A DNA stretch of 64,000 nucleotides, from contig NZ_JAULSA010000011.1 of assembly GCF_030518235.1 (NCBI RefSeq), positions 124,001 through 188,000 on the forward strand. The letters run 5' to 3'. The translations under genes were made by a program, and so were the position numbers. The notes below the pieces were generated by a model. The model was not told the DNA's origin. It made no database searches and worked only from the letters and a program-made list of their open reading frames with translations. Positions within the stretch are counted from its first letter, which is position 1; each line of letters begins with the position of its first letter. Of this stretch, positions 55,911 through 64,000 are shown piece after piece. This DNA comes from Saccharibacillus sp. CPCC 101409 (GTDB lineage Bacteria > Bacillota > Bacilli > Paenibacillales > Paenibacillaceae).

Positions 55911-56107
55911 GCCTACGTTGCTTAAAAAGCAGCGTAGACGCTTGAAAAGTCCGGCGGCGAGCGCTACATTGACAATTAAGCAGCGTAGAAGCGCAAATCG
56001 GCATAAATCCGAGTCAAAAAGCGCTCTACGCTGCCTTTTTGTCAATGTAAGCTGCCCTGTATGAAAAAAACGGCTTCTACATTGACGAAAAAGCAATGCA
56101 GGCTCCG
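55911..56107. repeat. Short interspersed repeat family 3 (four copies)
   Basis: Plus-strand copies at 55911-55941, 55961-55994 and 56072-56107 and an inverted copy at 56021-56056 share CTACATTGAC, about 5 variable bases, then AAGCAGCGTAGA. Most copies end in CTAC...GTAG and can fold back on themselves. The 55811-56160 gap holds no gene. Confidence 0.72.
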
Positions 56108-56161
56108 CCAAGTTTGCCAAAGCCGTGTACAGTGTACAGGTTTATTTCGCAGTCTGCACGC

Positions 56162-56199
56162 AAAAAGCCGCACTTCCCGTGGAGGAAATGCGGCTTTTT
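56162..56199 (-). terminator. ychF terminator
   Basis: AAAAAGCCGCA and TGCGGCTTTTT arms with inner TTCC/GGAA pairing form a strong stem with T tracts on both sides, 18 bp past the ychF stop. Confidence 0.9.
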
Positions 56200-56216
56200 C
56201 GCGCTGCGCGCTTTTT

Positions 56217-57317
56217 TTATACGTTGAACCGGAAGTGCATGACGTCGCCGTCCTGCACGATATATTCTTTGCCTTCGAGACGAAGCTGGCCGCGTTCTTT
56301 GGCGCCGTTCATCGAACCCGCGCCTACCAGATCCTCGTAGCCGACGACTTCCGCGCGGATAAAGCCGCGTTCGAAGTCGGAGTGGATCACGCCCGCCGCG
56401 CCCGGCGCTTTGGTGCCTTTACGGATCGTCCATGCGCGCACTTCCTGCACGCCCGCCGTAAAGTACGTGTAGAGGCCGAGCAGCTTGTAAGCCGCTTTGA
56501 TCAGCAGGTTCAGGCCGGAATCCTGGATGCCCAGTTCTTCGAGGAACATCTGCTTGTCGTCGCCTTCGAGCTCCGCGATTTCTTCTTCGACTTTGGCGCT
56601 GATCGGCACCACTTCGGCATTCTCGGCAGCCGCGAAGTCGCGCACCTGCTGGACATACGGGTTGTTCGCCACGTCCGCGATCTCGTCTTCGCTGACATTC
56701 GCCGCGTACAGAACCGGCTTCAACGTCAGCAGGTGCAGGTCGCGAACGATCTGCAGCTCGTCGTCCGACAGGTCGATGCTGCGCGCCGGCTGGTCGTTGT
56801 ACAGGGCTTCTTTGACGCGTTCGAGCACTTCGACTTCCTGCGCGTACTGCTTGTTTCCGCCCTTCATGTTTTTCTTCGAGCGGTCGATCCGCTTGTCCAC
56901 GCTCTCGATATCGGCGAGGATCAGCTCCAGGTTGATCGTCTGGATATCGCTGACCGGATCGATCTTGCCGTCGACGTGCGTGATATTCTCGTCCACGAAG
57001 CAGCGCACGACGTGCACGATCGCGTCCACTTCTCGGATATGCGCCAGAAACTTGTTGCCCAGGCCTTCGCCTTTGCTCGCGCCGCGCACAAGGCCCGCGA
57101 TATCGACGAATTCGAACGCGGTCGGCACCGTTTTCTTCGGCACGACCAGTTCGGTCAGCTTGTCGAGACGCTCGTCCGGCACTTCGACGATCCCGACGTT
57201 CGGGTCGATGGTGCAGAACGGATAGTTCGCGGACTCCGCGCCCGCCTGCGTAATTGCGTTGAACAGCGTGGATTTGCCGACGTTCGGCAGGCCCACGATC
57301 CCGGCTTTCAATGCCAT
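56217..57317 (-). CDS. ychF: Redox-regulated ATPase YchF (Obg-like ATPase)
   Basis: YchF is a ribosome-associated P-loop ATPase of the Obg/OLA1 group. The 366-residue length equals that of Bacillus homologues. It has the P-loop GLPNVGKS (residues 9-16), the switch region FEFVDIAGLVRGASKGEGLG and the NVSEDEI base-specificity area (YAANVSEDE). The C-terminal TGS-like domain ends LEGKEYIVQDGDVMHFRFNV. The ATG is used; an upstream TTG overlaps the AGGAG site. The gene stands alone between terminator and promoter. Confidence 0.95.
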   Translation of the reverse strand: MALKAGIVGLPNVGKSTLFNAITQAGAESANYPFCTIDPNVGIVEVPDERLDKLTELVVPKKTVPTAFEFVDIAGLVRGASKGEGLGNKFLAHIREVDAIVHVVRCFVDENITHVDGKIDPVSDIQTINLELILADIESVDKRIDRSKKNMKGGNKQYAQEVEVLERVKEALYNDQPARSIDLSDDELQIVRDLHLLTLKPVLYAANVSEDEIADVANNPYVQQVRDFAAAENAEVVPISAKVEEEIAELEGDDKQMFLEELGIQDSGLNLLIKAAYKLLGLYTYFTAGVQEVRAWTIRKGTKAPGAAGVIHSDFERGFIRAEVVGYEDLVGAGSMNGAKERGQLRLEGKEYIVQDGDVMHFRFNV

Positions 57318-57399
57318 ATGAATACACAACTCCTCTGAGTTTGATCTTATAACGTAAAAAAAGGACGCTCCAAATTTCCATGAAAAAGCATCACCGCAT

Positions 57400-57405
57400 A
57401 TTATA
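57400..57405 (-). promoter_or_regulatory. ychF extended -10 promoter
   Basis: The minus strand reads TGTTATAAT, a TGn-extended TATAAT, about 85 nt upstream of the ychF ATG; the -35 is weak. Confidence 0.55.
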
Positions 57406-57546
57406 ACAGGAAATCGGGTGGAGCGATACGGTGGAAAGTAATTTTACAAAGTAAGATTATAGCCGTAAAGACGGGTTTGGCCGCGCCATCGCCGGCGTTC
57501 TGCTTTGCTTAATTCTCATATGAATTAAATATCCTGCGGTTCTCTA

Positions 57547-57566
57547 TAAAAAACGCCCGCTCCGCT

Positions 57567-57577
<11 letters not shown>
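57547..57577 (-). terminator. idi-2 terminator overlapping the stop codon
   Basis: TCCGCT and AGCGGA arms enclose the TAG stop of idi-2 in the loop; TTTTTT follows a GC-rich step on the minus strand. Confidence 0.7.
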
Positions 57578-58616
<1,039 letters not shown>

Positions 58617-58755
58617 GACCGCTCTCCCCTCCCTGATTCCGTTCGCCGAATGCAGAAATCCATCTTATTCGTCTTTTCGGCCTATACTCCACGCCGCAAT
58701 CGCCGCATTGCGGCTCCTATGCAGTCCTGCGTTTCGTTCGTACGACAGACGAAGC

Positions 58756-59895
58756 TCAGCCGTAGCGCCGCCCTTTCCACTCGTGTCCTTTGCCGCCGAT
58801 ACCGCCCGCCGCGCTCGACAGCGCGATCGCGATCGTGCAGCAGATCGTCGCCCAGACCCAGACACCGTTCCAGGCCGGCAGGCCGCTGTATGCGTCGCAG
58901 ACCGCTTTGACCGCCATGCCGAGCAGCATCGCTCCTCCGCTGACCAGCATCAGATGCAGATCGCCCGTGAACGCGCCGATCAGCAGCGTGACCGGCGGCA
59001 GCACGTACAGCACGCCGTACCACAGCAGAAGGGCGGCAAGCAGCAGATAATTGCCGCCCAGACCCGTAAACATATTTTTGCCGAAGCCGTTCCACACTTC
59101 GCGCGCGCCGTGATACATGCGCATATGCGCGTGGCGGCTCATATCGGACAGCACCATGCGGTAGCCGGCTTTCTTGACCGCGCGGGCCATCGCCATATCG
59201 TCCACCATTTCGTCCTTCGCCGCTTCGTAGCCGCCGGCCGATTCGTAAGCCGAGCGCTTGAACAGCATATAAGCGCCGTGCGCCGCGACGAACGCTCCGC
59301 TCTGCGAGCGGGATACGACAGGAATCGGCAGATGGCACAGAACGACGAATTCCATCATCGGGACGACCAGCCGCTCCAGCCAGGTGCCGGTGTTCTGCTT
59401 GGGGAAGCCGGTCAGCAGGCCGGCTTTCTTCTTCACGATCGAGCGCAGCGTATCGCGAATCGCCAGCGGGCCGAGCTTCACGTCGGCGTCGAGCATCAGG
59501 TACCAGCTGCCCGAAGCTTGTTCGGCCAGACGGTGGCAGGCATAACATTTGCCTTTCCAGCCCCGGGGCGGCTCGCCGCCCCGCATCAGCCCCACCCGCG
59601 AATCTTCCACGGCGACGCGGCGCACGATCCCGCCCGTATCGTCGCCGGAGTCGTCGTCGTACACGATGACTTCAAGCCGGAATTCGGCATCGTCCGAAGC
59701 CAGTACATGGCGCAGGCAGTCTTCGATATTCCGCTCTTCGTCGCGCGCGGGAATCAGCACGGACACAAGCGGCCGCCCTTCGACTTTGCGGGCGCGGCGC
59801 CCCGGCCTCGACAGGGAGCGGCCGTTGACCAGCGCGAACAGCAGCTGCGCGGCAAGCAGCAGACAGGCCGCCCAGAGGATTGCGTTCAGGATCAA
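58756..59895 (-). CDS. Family 2 glycosyltransferase (CrtQ-like) of the carotenoid cluster
   Basis: The 379-residue membrane-bound enzyme has an N-terminal helix (AILWAACLLLAAQLLFALV), the GT2 start RPLVSVLIPARDEERNIEDC, the acidic motif VYDDDSGDDT, the metal-binding LMLDADVKLG and two or three C-terminal helices. Size and context resemble staphylococcal CrtQ, which glucosylates the C30 carotenoid acid. The start is TTG behind AAAGGGAGG. It lies 164 bp after crtM and 139 bp before idi-2. The acceptor (carotenoid acid or alcohol) is inferred from neighbours, not from sequence. Confidence 0.85.
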   Translation of the reverse strand: MILNAILWAACLLLAAQLLFALVNGRSLSRPGRRARKVEGRPLVSVLIPARDEERNIEDCLRHVLASDDAEFRLEVIVYDDDSGDDTGGIVRRVAVEDSRVGLMRGGEPPRGWKGKCYACHRLAEQASGSWYLMLDADVKLGPLAIRDTLRSIVKKKAGLLTGFPKQNTGTWLERLVVPMMEFVVLCHLPIPVVSRSQSGAFVAAHGAYMLFKRSAYESAGGYEAAKDEMVDDMAMARAVKKAGYRMVLSDMSRHAHMRMYHGAREVWNGFGKNMFTGLGGNYLLLAALLLWYGVLYVLPPVTLLIGAFTGDLHLMLVSGGAMLLGMAVKAVCDAYSGLPAWNGVWVWATICCTIAIALSSAAGGIGGKGHEWKGRRYG

Positions 59896-60059
59896 GAGCG
59901 GGTCCTCCCTTTCGGTCTGAATTGGTTGAATTTCTCGTCGGCGGGCAGTCCGGCGCGGAGCAGCGCAAGATCCGGACGCCGGCTGCCGCCCGGCGACGGT
60001 CGAGCCGGCTTCGCGGCAGCTCCGCCGCTCCGCCCTGCAGCGTCAGCGGCCGTCCCTCC

Positions 60060-60953
60060 TCAGGATACCGCCGCGCTGCCGGAAGCGCTGCCCCGGACTT
60101 CGCTGTCCGCTTCGCCATCCGCGAAGCGCGCCGCCACGCCCAGAAACAGCGCGGCTTTCTCTTCGTCCGGCACGAACGCCCTGCGGCCGAACACATCGTA
60201 GCCGTTCCGGCGCACCTGGTCGAAGATCGCGCCGTAGAAAGCGGCGGCCAGCGCCACCGCCATGCCGCTCTGCGGCGGATAGCTGTCCAGATTGGACAGC
60301 CCGCGGGCGAACCACTCCTCCGCCCGGCCGTGCAGTTCGTCGATCAGGGCGACGAAGCGCTCGTCGATCGCGCCCCGTTCCAGATCGGCGTCCGTGTAGC
60401 CGTGGCGGCGCATCAGGTCGGCCGGGATATAACGGCGGCCGCGTTCCCGGTCTTCGCCGACATCGCGGATGATGTTGACGATCTGCATGCCTTTGCCCAG
60501 CGCGATGCCCGCTTCGGCGGCTTCGGCGCGCAGATCGTCGCGCAGCACCGGCAGCAGCATCTCGCCGACCGTGCCGGCGACCAGATAGCAGTAGCGCTCA
60601 AGCTGTTCCATCGTTTCGTAGCGCAGCAGCGTCAGGTCCGACAGCTGGCCGTCCATCTGGCTCAGGAACGGCTGGCGGTCCAGCGCCGGGAAGCTGCCGA
60701 ACAGCCAGCGCAGCGCGGGCCAGATAAAGTGGTCGTCGGCTTCGTCGAGCCGCAGGAAGCGCTCGCGCAGCTCATGGATGGTGAACGGAGACTGGTCGGG
60801 CTCGTCGACGCTGTCGTCGATCAGACGGCAGAACGCATAGATGACGTAGACGGCGTGCCGCCTCCTTTCGGGCAGGGCCCGGAACGCGTGGTAGAAGGAA
60901 GACGATCCTCGGCGGATCGAGTCTTCGCACTGCTGCATAATATGTTCGTTCAT
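60060..60953 (-). CDS. crtM: Dehydrosqualene/squalene synthase (CrtM family)
   Basis: CrtM condenses two farnesyl diphosphates head-to-head into dehydrosqualene, opening the C30 carotenoid pathway. The 297-residue protein has both aspartate-rich motifs: CRLIDDSVDEPD (Asp46-Asp50) and IRDVGEDRERGRRYIP, which bind diphosphate through magnesium. The ATG follows TGGAGGAG and overlaps the upstream crtN-type gene by 4 nt. A phytoene (C40) synthase reading is possible in principle. The two CrtN-type partners and GT favour C30. Confidence 0.92.
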   Translation of the reverse strand: MNEHIMQQCEDSIRRGSSSFYHAFRALPERRRHAVYVIYAFCRLIDDSVDEPDQSPFTIHELRERFLRLDEADDHFIWPALRWLFGSFPALDRQPFLSQMDGQLSDLTLLRYETMEQLERYCYLVAGTVGEMLLPVLRDDLRAEAAEAGIALGKGMQIVNIIRDVGEDRERGRRYIPADLMRRHGYTDADLERGAIDERFVALIDELHGRAEEWFARGLSNLDSYPPQSGMAVALAAAFYGAIFDQVRRNGYDVFGRRAFVPDEEKAALFLGVAARFADGEADSEVRGSASGSAAVS

Positions 60954-62434
60954 GGGTTCCACTCCTCCATAAGCTGATTTACGGCCATTCTCGCCCCCTG
61001 CATCACGATCGGCACGCCGCCGCCCGGATGAACCGACGCGCCCGCCGCATACAATCCGTCGATGCTTTTGAACGGGCGCGGCTGCGGCCGGTACGGGCCG
61101 GACTGCGCCAGGATCGGCGCGATGCCGAAGCTGCCGCCTTCGTAATTGCCGTCTTGGCGCGCGTCTTCCGGCGTGCGCAGCTTGATCCATTTGAGCGATT
61201 CGCGCAGGCCCGGGAAGCCGCGCTGTTCAGCCGCGCGCAGCACTTTGCGCGCCAGGCGCCGCCCTTCTTTGGACCAGGGAATGCGCGAAGCGTCGGGCGC
61301 GGGAATCAGGAAGTACAGCACGCTCTCGCCCTCGGGCGCGGCGTTCCCGTCCAGCACGACCGGATTGAATACGTAGAACGAAGGATTCGCCGGGATCATC
61401 CCCCGCTTGAATATGGCCTGGAGACTTTCCGTCAGACTGTCGGGCAGGAAGAATTGATGCGCCGCCGTATCTTCCCAGCGTTTGCTTGCGCCGATATATA
61501 CCAGCACGCAGCCGGACGACGGCCGGTAAGGCTTGCGCCGGACCGCTTCCGGCCGGCCTTCCAGCAGCGGCAGCAGATGCGGGAAATCGCCGTTGAACAG
61601 CACGGCGTCGAAGTCTTCTTTCACTCCGTCGGCCACGATGCCGCGGCAGCGCCCGTCTTCGACCGGCAGCCGCTCGACCCGGGTGTTCAGCCGGATGTCG
61701 ACGCCGCGCGATCTCAGTTCTTCTTCGAGGATGACCGGAAGCCGGGCATACCCGCCCTCGATCATCCAGATGCCGAAGTCGTGCTCGGCGTAAGGCAGGA
61801 TGGAGTATACGCCCGGCGTGCCGGAAGGCTCTCCGCCGATATACAGCGACTGGAGCGAATACGCGTCGATCAGGTCTTCGTGTTTGAAATACCGGGCCGC
61901 CGCCGCGCGCACGCTGCGATGCGCCTGCAGCCTACCGAGCATCCGCACCTGGCGGGGCGTGAAGAAATCCCGTTTGCGCGGAAACGTCCGTTCCAGCACC
62001 GCTTTCTGCGCGCCCGGATACAGCGAACGCACTTCTTTCATATATCGGAGAAAAGGTTCCGATTGTCCAGGAAACAGCCGCTCGATTTCTTTGGCCTGCT
62101 CCCCGGGATCGCGCCGTTTGGTCATCGTGCGGCCGTCCGAGTAGTGGATGCGGTACAGCGGATCGGACTCGATCAGCTTGATCCGCTCCCGTTCGATCCC
62201 GCCTTCTTCGAGGATCGACAGCAGCATCTCGGGCAGCAGCACGATGGTCGGGCCCTGGTCGATCCGGCGCGTATCGGATTCATTGCGTTCGAACGCGATC
62301 CGTCCGCCCAGGCGGTCCCGGCTTTCCAGCAGCGTGACTTCGGCTCCCCGCCGGCTCAGCAGCAGCGCGGCCGTCAATCCGCCGATTCCGCCGCCGACGA
62401 TCGCCACTCTGGGCGAACGGGGCGCGCGGCTCAA
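60950..62434 (-). CDS. crtN: CrtN-type carotenoid desaturase (dehydrosqualene desaturase family)
   Basis: The 494-residue FAD enzyme has the dinucleotide motif VAIVGGGIGGLTAALLLSRR, followed by the Glu-containing strand VTLLESRDRLGGR. The C-terminal block is LYAAGASVHPGGGVPIVMQG. That last block resembles staphylococcal CrtN, which introduces conjugated double bases into dehydrosqualene to give diaponeurosporene. The start is TTG overlapping the upstream gene's TGA (TTGA), so the two are translationally coupled; it overlaps crtM at the other end. Which of the two CrtN-type genes desaturates and which oxidises a terminal methyl cannot be settled by reading alone. Confidence 0.88.
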   Translation of the reverse strand: MSRAPRSPRVAIVGGGIGGLTAALLLSRRGAEVTLLESRDRLGGRIAFERNESDTRRIDQGPTIVLLPEMLLSILEEGGIERERIKLIESDPLYRIHYSDGRTMTKRRDPGEQAKEIERLFPGQSEPFLRYMKEVRSLYPGAQKAVLERTFPRKRDFFTPRQVRMLGRLQAHRSVRAAAARYFKHEDLIDAYSLQSLYIGGEPSGTPGVYSILPYAEHDFGIWMIEGGYARLPVILEEELRSRGVDIRLNTRVERLPVEDGRCRGIVADGVKEDFDAVLFNGDFPHLLPLLEGRPEAVRRKPYRPSSGCVLVYIGASKRWEDTAAHQFFLPDSLTESLQAIFKRGMIPANPSFYVFNPVVLDGNAAPEGESVLYFLIPAPDASRIPWSKEGRRLARKVLRAAEQRGFPGLRESLKWIKLRTPEDARQDGNYEGGSFGIAPILAQSGPYRPQPRPFKSIDGLYAAGASVHPGGGVPIVMQGARMAVNQLMEEWNP

Positions 62435-63990
62435 TTGGCGCCCCCGGGACGAACCGCCGTGCCCGCGGCCGCGGGTACGTCCATCGGCGCAAGCCCGTCG
62501 GCGCGGGCGATCAGGTTGGCGCTGATGCGCGCCGATTCGAAGATGGTCGGCAGTCCGCTGCCGGGATGCGTGCCTCCGCCGACCAGCCAGACGTTGTCCA
62601 CTTCTTCGAACCGGTTGTGCGGCCGCAGCGCCAGCATCTGCCCCAGGTTATGCGCCAGGTTGAACGTAGCGCCGCGGTACACGTCGAGTTCGTCCCGCCA
62701 GTCCAGCGGCGTGAAGAATTCCTCGCACTCGATCCGTTCCCGCAGTCCCCGAAGCTGCTCGATGCTTTCCAGCCGGTCCAGCATCCGCTGCTTCAATTCC
62801 TCGCGTCGGCCGTCCCAGTCGATATCGGCGTCCAGATTCGGCACCGGCATCAGCGCGTACAGCGACGACTTGCCCGCCGGAGCGAGACTTTTGTCGAGAA
62901 CGGACGGGTTGTGCACATAGATGGAAGGATCTTCGGACAATTGAAGGCTTCGGGTGATTTCGTCCACGTTTTTCGGATAGTCGTCGGCAAAATGCACCGA
63001 ATGGTGCGGCAGGTCGATCTCGCCGTCGACGCCCAGATAGAGCATGGCGGTCGAACAGGAGTATTTTTTCTTTTTCAGCTTGTCCGGCGCGTATTTCTTG
63101 AGCACCCCCGGTTCGAACAGCGCGTTCATCGCCGAAGCGAAGTCCGCGCCGATCACCACGTGATCCGCCGGCCGCACTTCCGCGTTCTCCAGCGTTACGC
63201 CGGTCGCCCGGCCGCTTCCCGTCAGCACGCGCGAGACCGCATGCGAGAAGTGGAAGCGCACGCCGTATTCGCCGGCCACCGCCACCATCGCGTTCCACAG
63301 CGCCGCCACTCCGCCTTTGGGATGCACGAGTCCGTAGCGATGCTCCATAAAAGACAGGATGGTAAACGTGCCCGGACACGTCCAGGCGGACATGCCGAGA
63401 TATTTCGATTGAAAAGTAAAGGCGTATTTGAGCCGTTCTTCGTTAAAATAATGCGACAGGCGGCCGTACACCGTATCGTTCAAATCCATATAAGGCAGCG
63501 CTTTGAACGCGTCCGCCCGCAGATAATCGGCCAAACCGCCGAACGGCCGGCGCAGCAGCGGCTCCACGTGATCGTATTTCACTGACTCGTCGGTCATAAA
63601 GCGGTGGAAGCCATCCTCTTCGCCCGGAAACAGCGCCTTGATGCGCCGGGCCGTCTCTTCGTTGTCGCTTGACGGCATCAGCACGGTGCGTCCCCGGTCG
63701 AAATACAATCCGTACAGCGGGTCCAGCTTCTCCAGTTCGACATAATCATGCAGCGAGCGCCCCGCGGCCTCGAACAATTCTTCCAGCAAATGCGGCATCA
63801 TGACAAACGTCGCGCCCCGGTCGAACTTGTACTTGCCGATCTCCAGCCTGCCCGAGCGTCCGCCCGGCACGGCCTGCTTCTCGTACACGTCCACCTCGTA
63901 TCCCCGCGAGCCCAGCAGCATGGCCGCCGCCAGCCCGCCGGGTCCGGCCCCGACGATCGCAACCCTTTTGCGTCCTTCACTTCGTTTCAT
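62431..63990 (-). CDS. CrtN/CrtP-type carotenoid desaturase or oxidase
   Basis: The 519-residue FAD protein starts with VAIVGAGPGGLAAAMLLGSR and VDVYEKQAVPGGRSGRLEIG. It has the family's FDRGATFVMMPHLLEELFEA segment and ends with VWLVGGGTHPGSGLPTIFES. It is a paralogue of the next gene but clearly different in sequence. It may be the second desaturase or the CrtP-type oxidase that makes a carotenoid aldehyde or acid. It is the first cluster gene in the window; its ATG is 10 bp from the edge, so its promoter and any upstream partner genes (for example acyltransferase) are not visible. Confidence 0.87.
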   Translation of the reverse strand: MKRSEGRKRVAIVGAGPGGLAAAMLLGSRGYEVDVYEKQAVPGGRSGRLEIGKYKFDRGATFVMMPHLLEELFEAAGRSLHDYVELEKLDPLYGLYFDRGRTVLMPSSDNEETARRIKALFPGEEDGFHRFMTDESVKYDHVEPLLRRPFGGLADYLRADAFKALPYMDLNDTVYGRLSHYFNEERLKYAFTFQSKYLGMSAWTCPGTFTILSFMEHRYGLVHPKGGVAALWNAMVAVAGEYGVRFHFSHAVSRVLTGSGRATGVTLENAEVRPADHVVIGADFASAMNALFEPGVLKKYAPDKLKKKKYSCSTAMLYLGVDGEIDLPHHSVHFADDYPKNVDEITRSLQLSEDPSIYVHNPSVLDKSLAPAGKSSLYALMPVPNLDADIDWDGRREELKQRMLDRLESIEQLRGLRERIECEEFFTPLDWRDELDVYRGATFNLAHNLGQMLALRPHNRFEEVDNVWLVGGGTHPGSGLPTIFESARISANLIARADGLAPMDVPAAAGTAVRPGGAN

Positions 63991-64000
63991 GCCGATTCAC

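Noticed and set aside
55811-56160. Insertion sequence remnant after the DUF2087/GIY-YIG gene
   Set aside because: No transposase fragment, target-site duplication or long terminal repeats can be seen; only short palindromic units.
59672-60196. A possible small gene across the crtM-glycosyltransferase gap
   Set aside because: The frame overlaps both real genes, is Arg/Ala-rich, and the 164-bp gap shows no start with a ribosome site.

Overview
The window reads as chromosomal DNA of a high-GC, Gram-positive member of the Paenibacillaceae. The gene order matches the Bacillus/Paenibacillus atp-murA-mbl and prfA-prmC-ywlC-ywlE-ywlG-glyA-upp neighbourhoods. SLH-type surface proteins and a pyruvylated cell-wall polysaccharide pathway are present, and TTG/GTG starts behind strong Shine-Dalgarno sites are common. 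A C30 carotenoid cluster, flagellar genes and the apparent absence of sporulation genes from their usual places make a pigmented genus such as Saccharibacillus a reasonable guess; this is inference. Almost every gene lies on the minus strand; the exceptions are an aldo/keto reductase and a DUF2087/GIY-YIG gene.

Layout by coordinate. 1-16 kb: three large secreted SLH proteins, including the probable S-layer subunit at 7.5-11.1 kb, interrupted by two decayed Rpn-type nuclease genes and metK. 16-21 kb: tagO-like, tagA-like, csaB and a DUF5693 membrane protein, a secondary cell wall polysaccharide module whose pyruvylated product is the known ligand of SLH domains. 21-29 kb: a phosphoglucomutase-like gene, fabZ, an EpuA-like small protein, flhP, flhO, mbl, murA and a DUF1146 gene. 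29-37 kb: the complete F1Fo ATP synthase operon with a good sigma-A promoter and an unusual 390-nt structured gap between atpA and atpG. 37-42 kb: mnaA/wecB, upp and a sugar ABC importer without its ATPase. 42-46 kb: glyA and ywlG behind a recognisable ZTP riboswitch, then a 1.2-kb gene-free region with a G-run cluster and two families of short interspersed repeats. 46-53 kb: ywlE, a ywlC/Sua5 gene with a very long low-complexity linker, two tandem FtsW/RodA genes, prmC and prfA. 53-57 kb: the two plus-strand genes, a third repeat field and ychF. 57-64 kb: idi-2, a glycosyltransferase, crtM and two CrtN-type desaturase/oxidase genes, cut by the window edge.

Working together: mnaA, tagO, tagA and csaB can build and pyruvylate the wall polymer that holds the SLH proteins. 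mbl, murA and the SEDS genes serve wall growth. ywlG and glyA sit under one-carbon (ZTP) control. prfA/prmC form a translation-termination pair. The crt genes with idi-2 should make a glycosylated C30 carotenoid. The points most worth following up are the missing sporulation genes, the dual start of the S-layer gene, the intergenic repeat families, the nested inverted repeats inside the atp operon, and the in-frame internal ribosome site in the DUF2087/GIY-YIG fusion.
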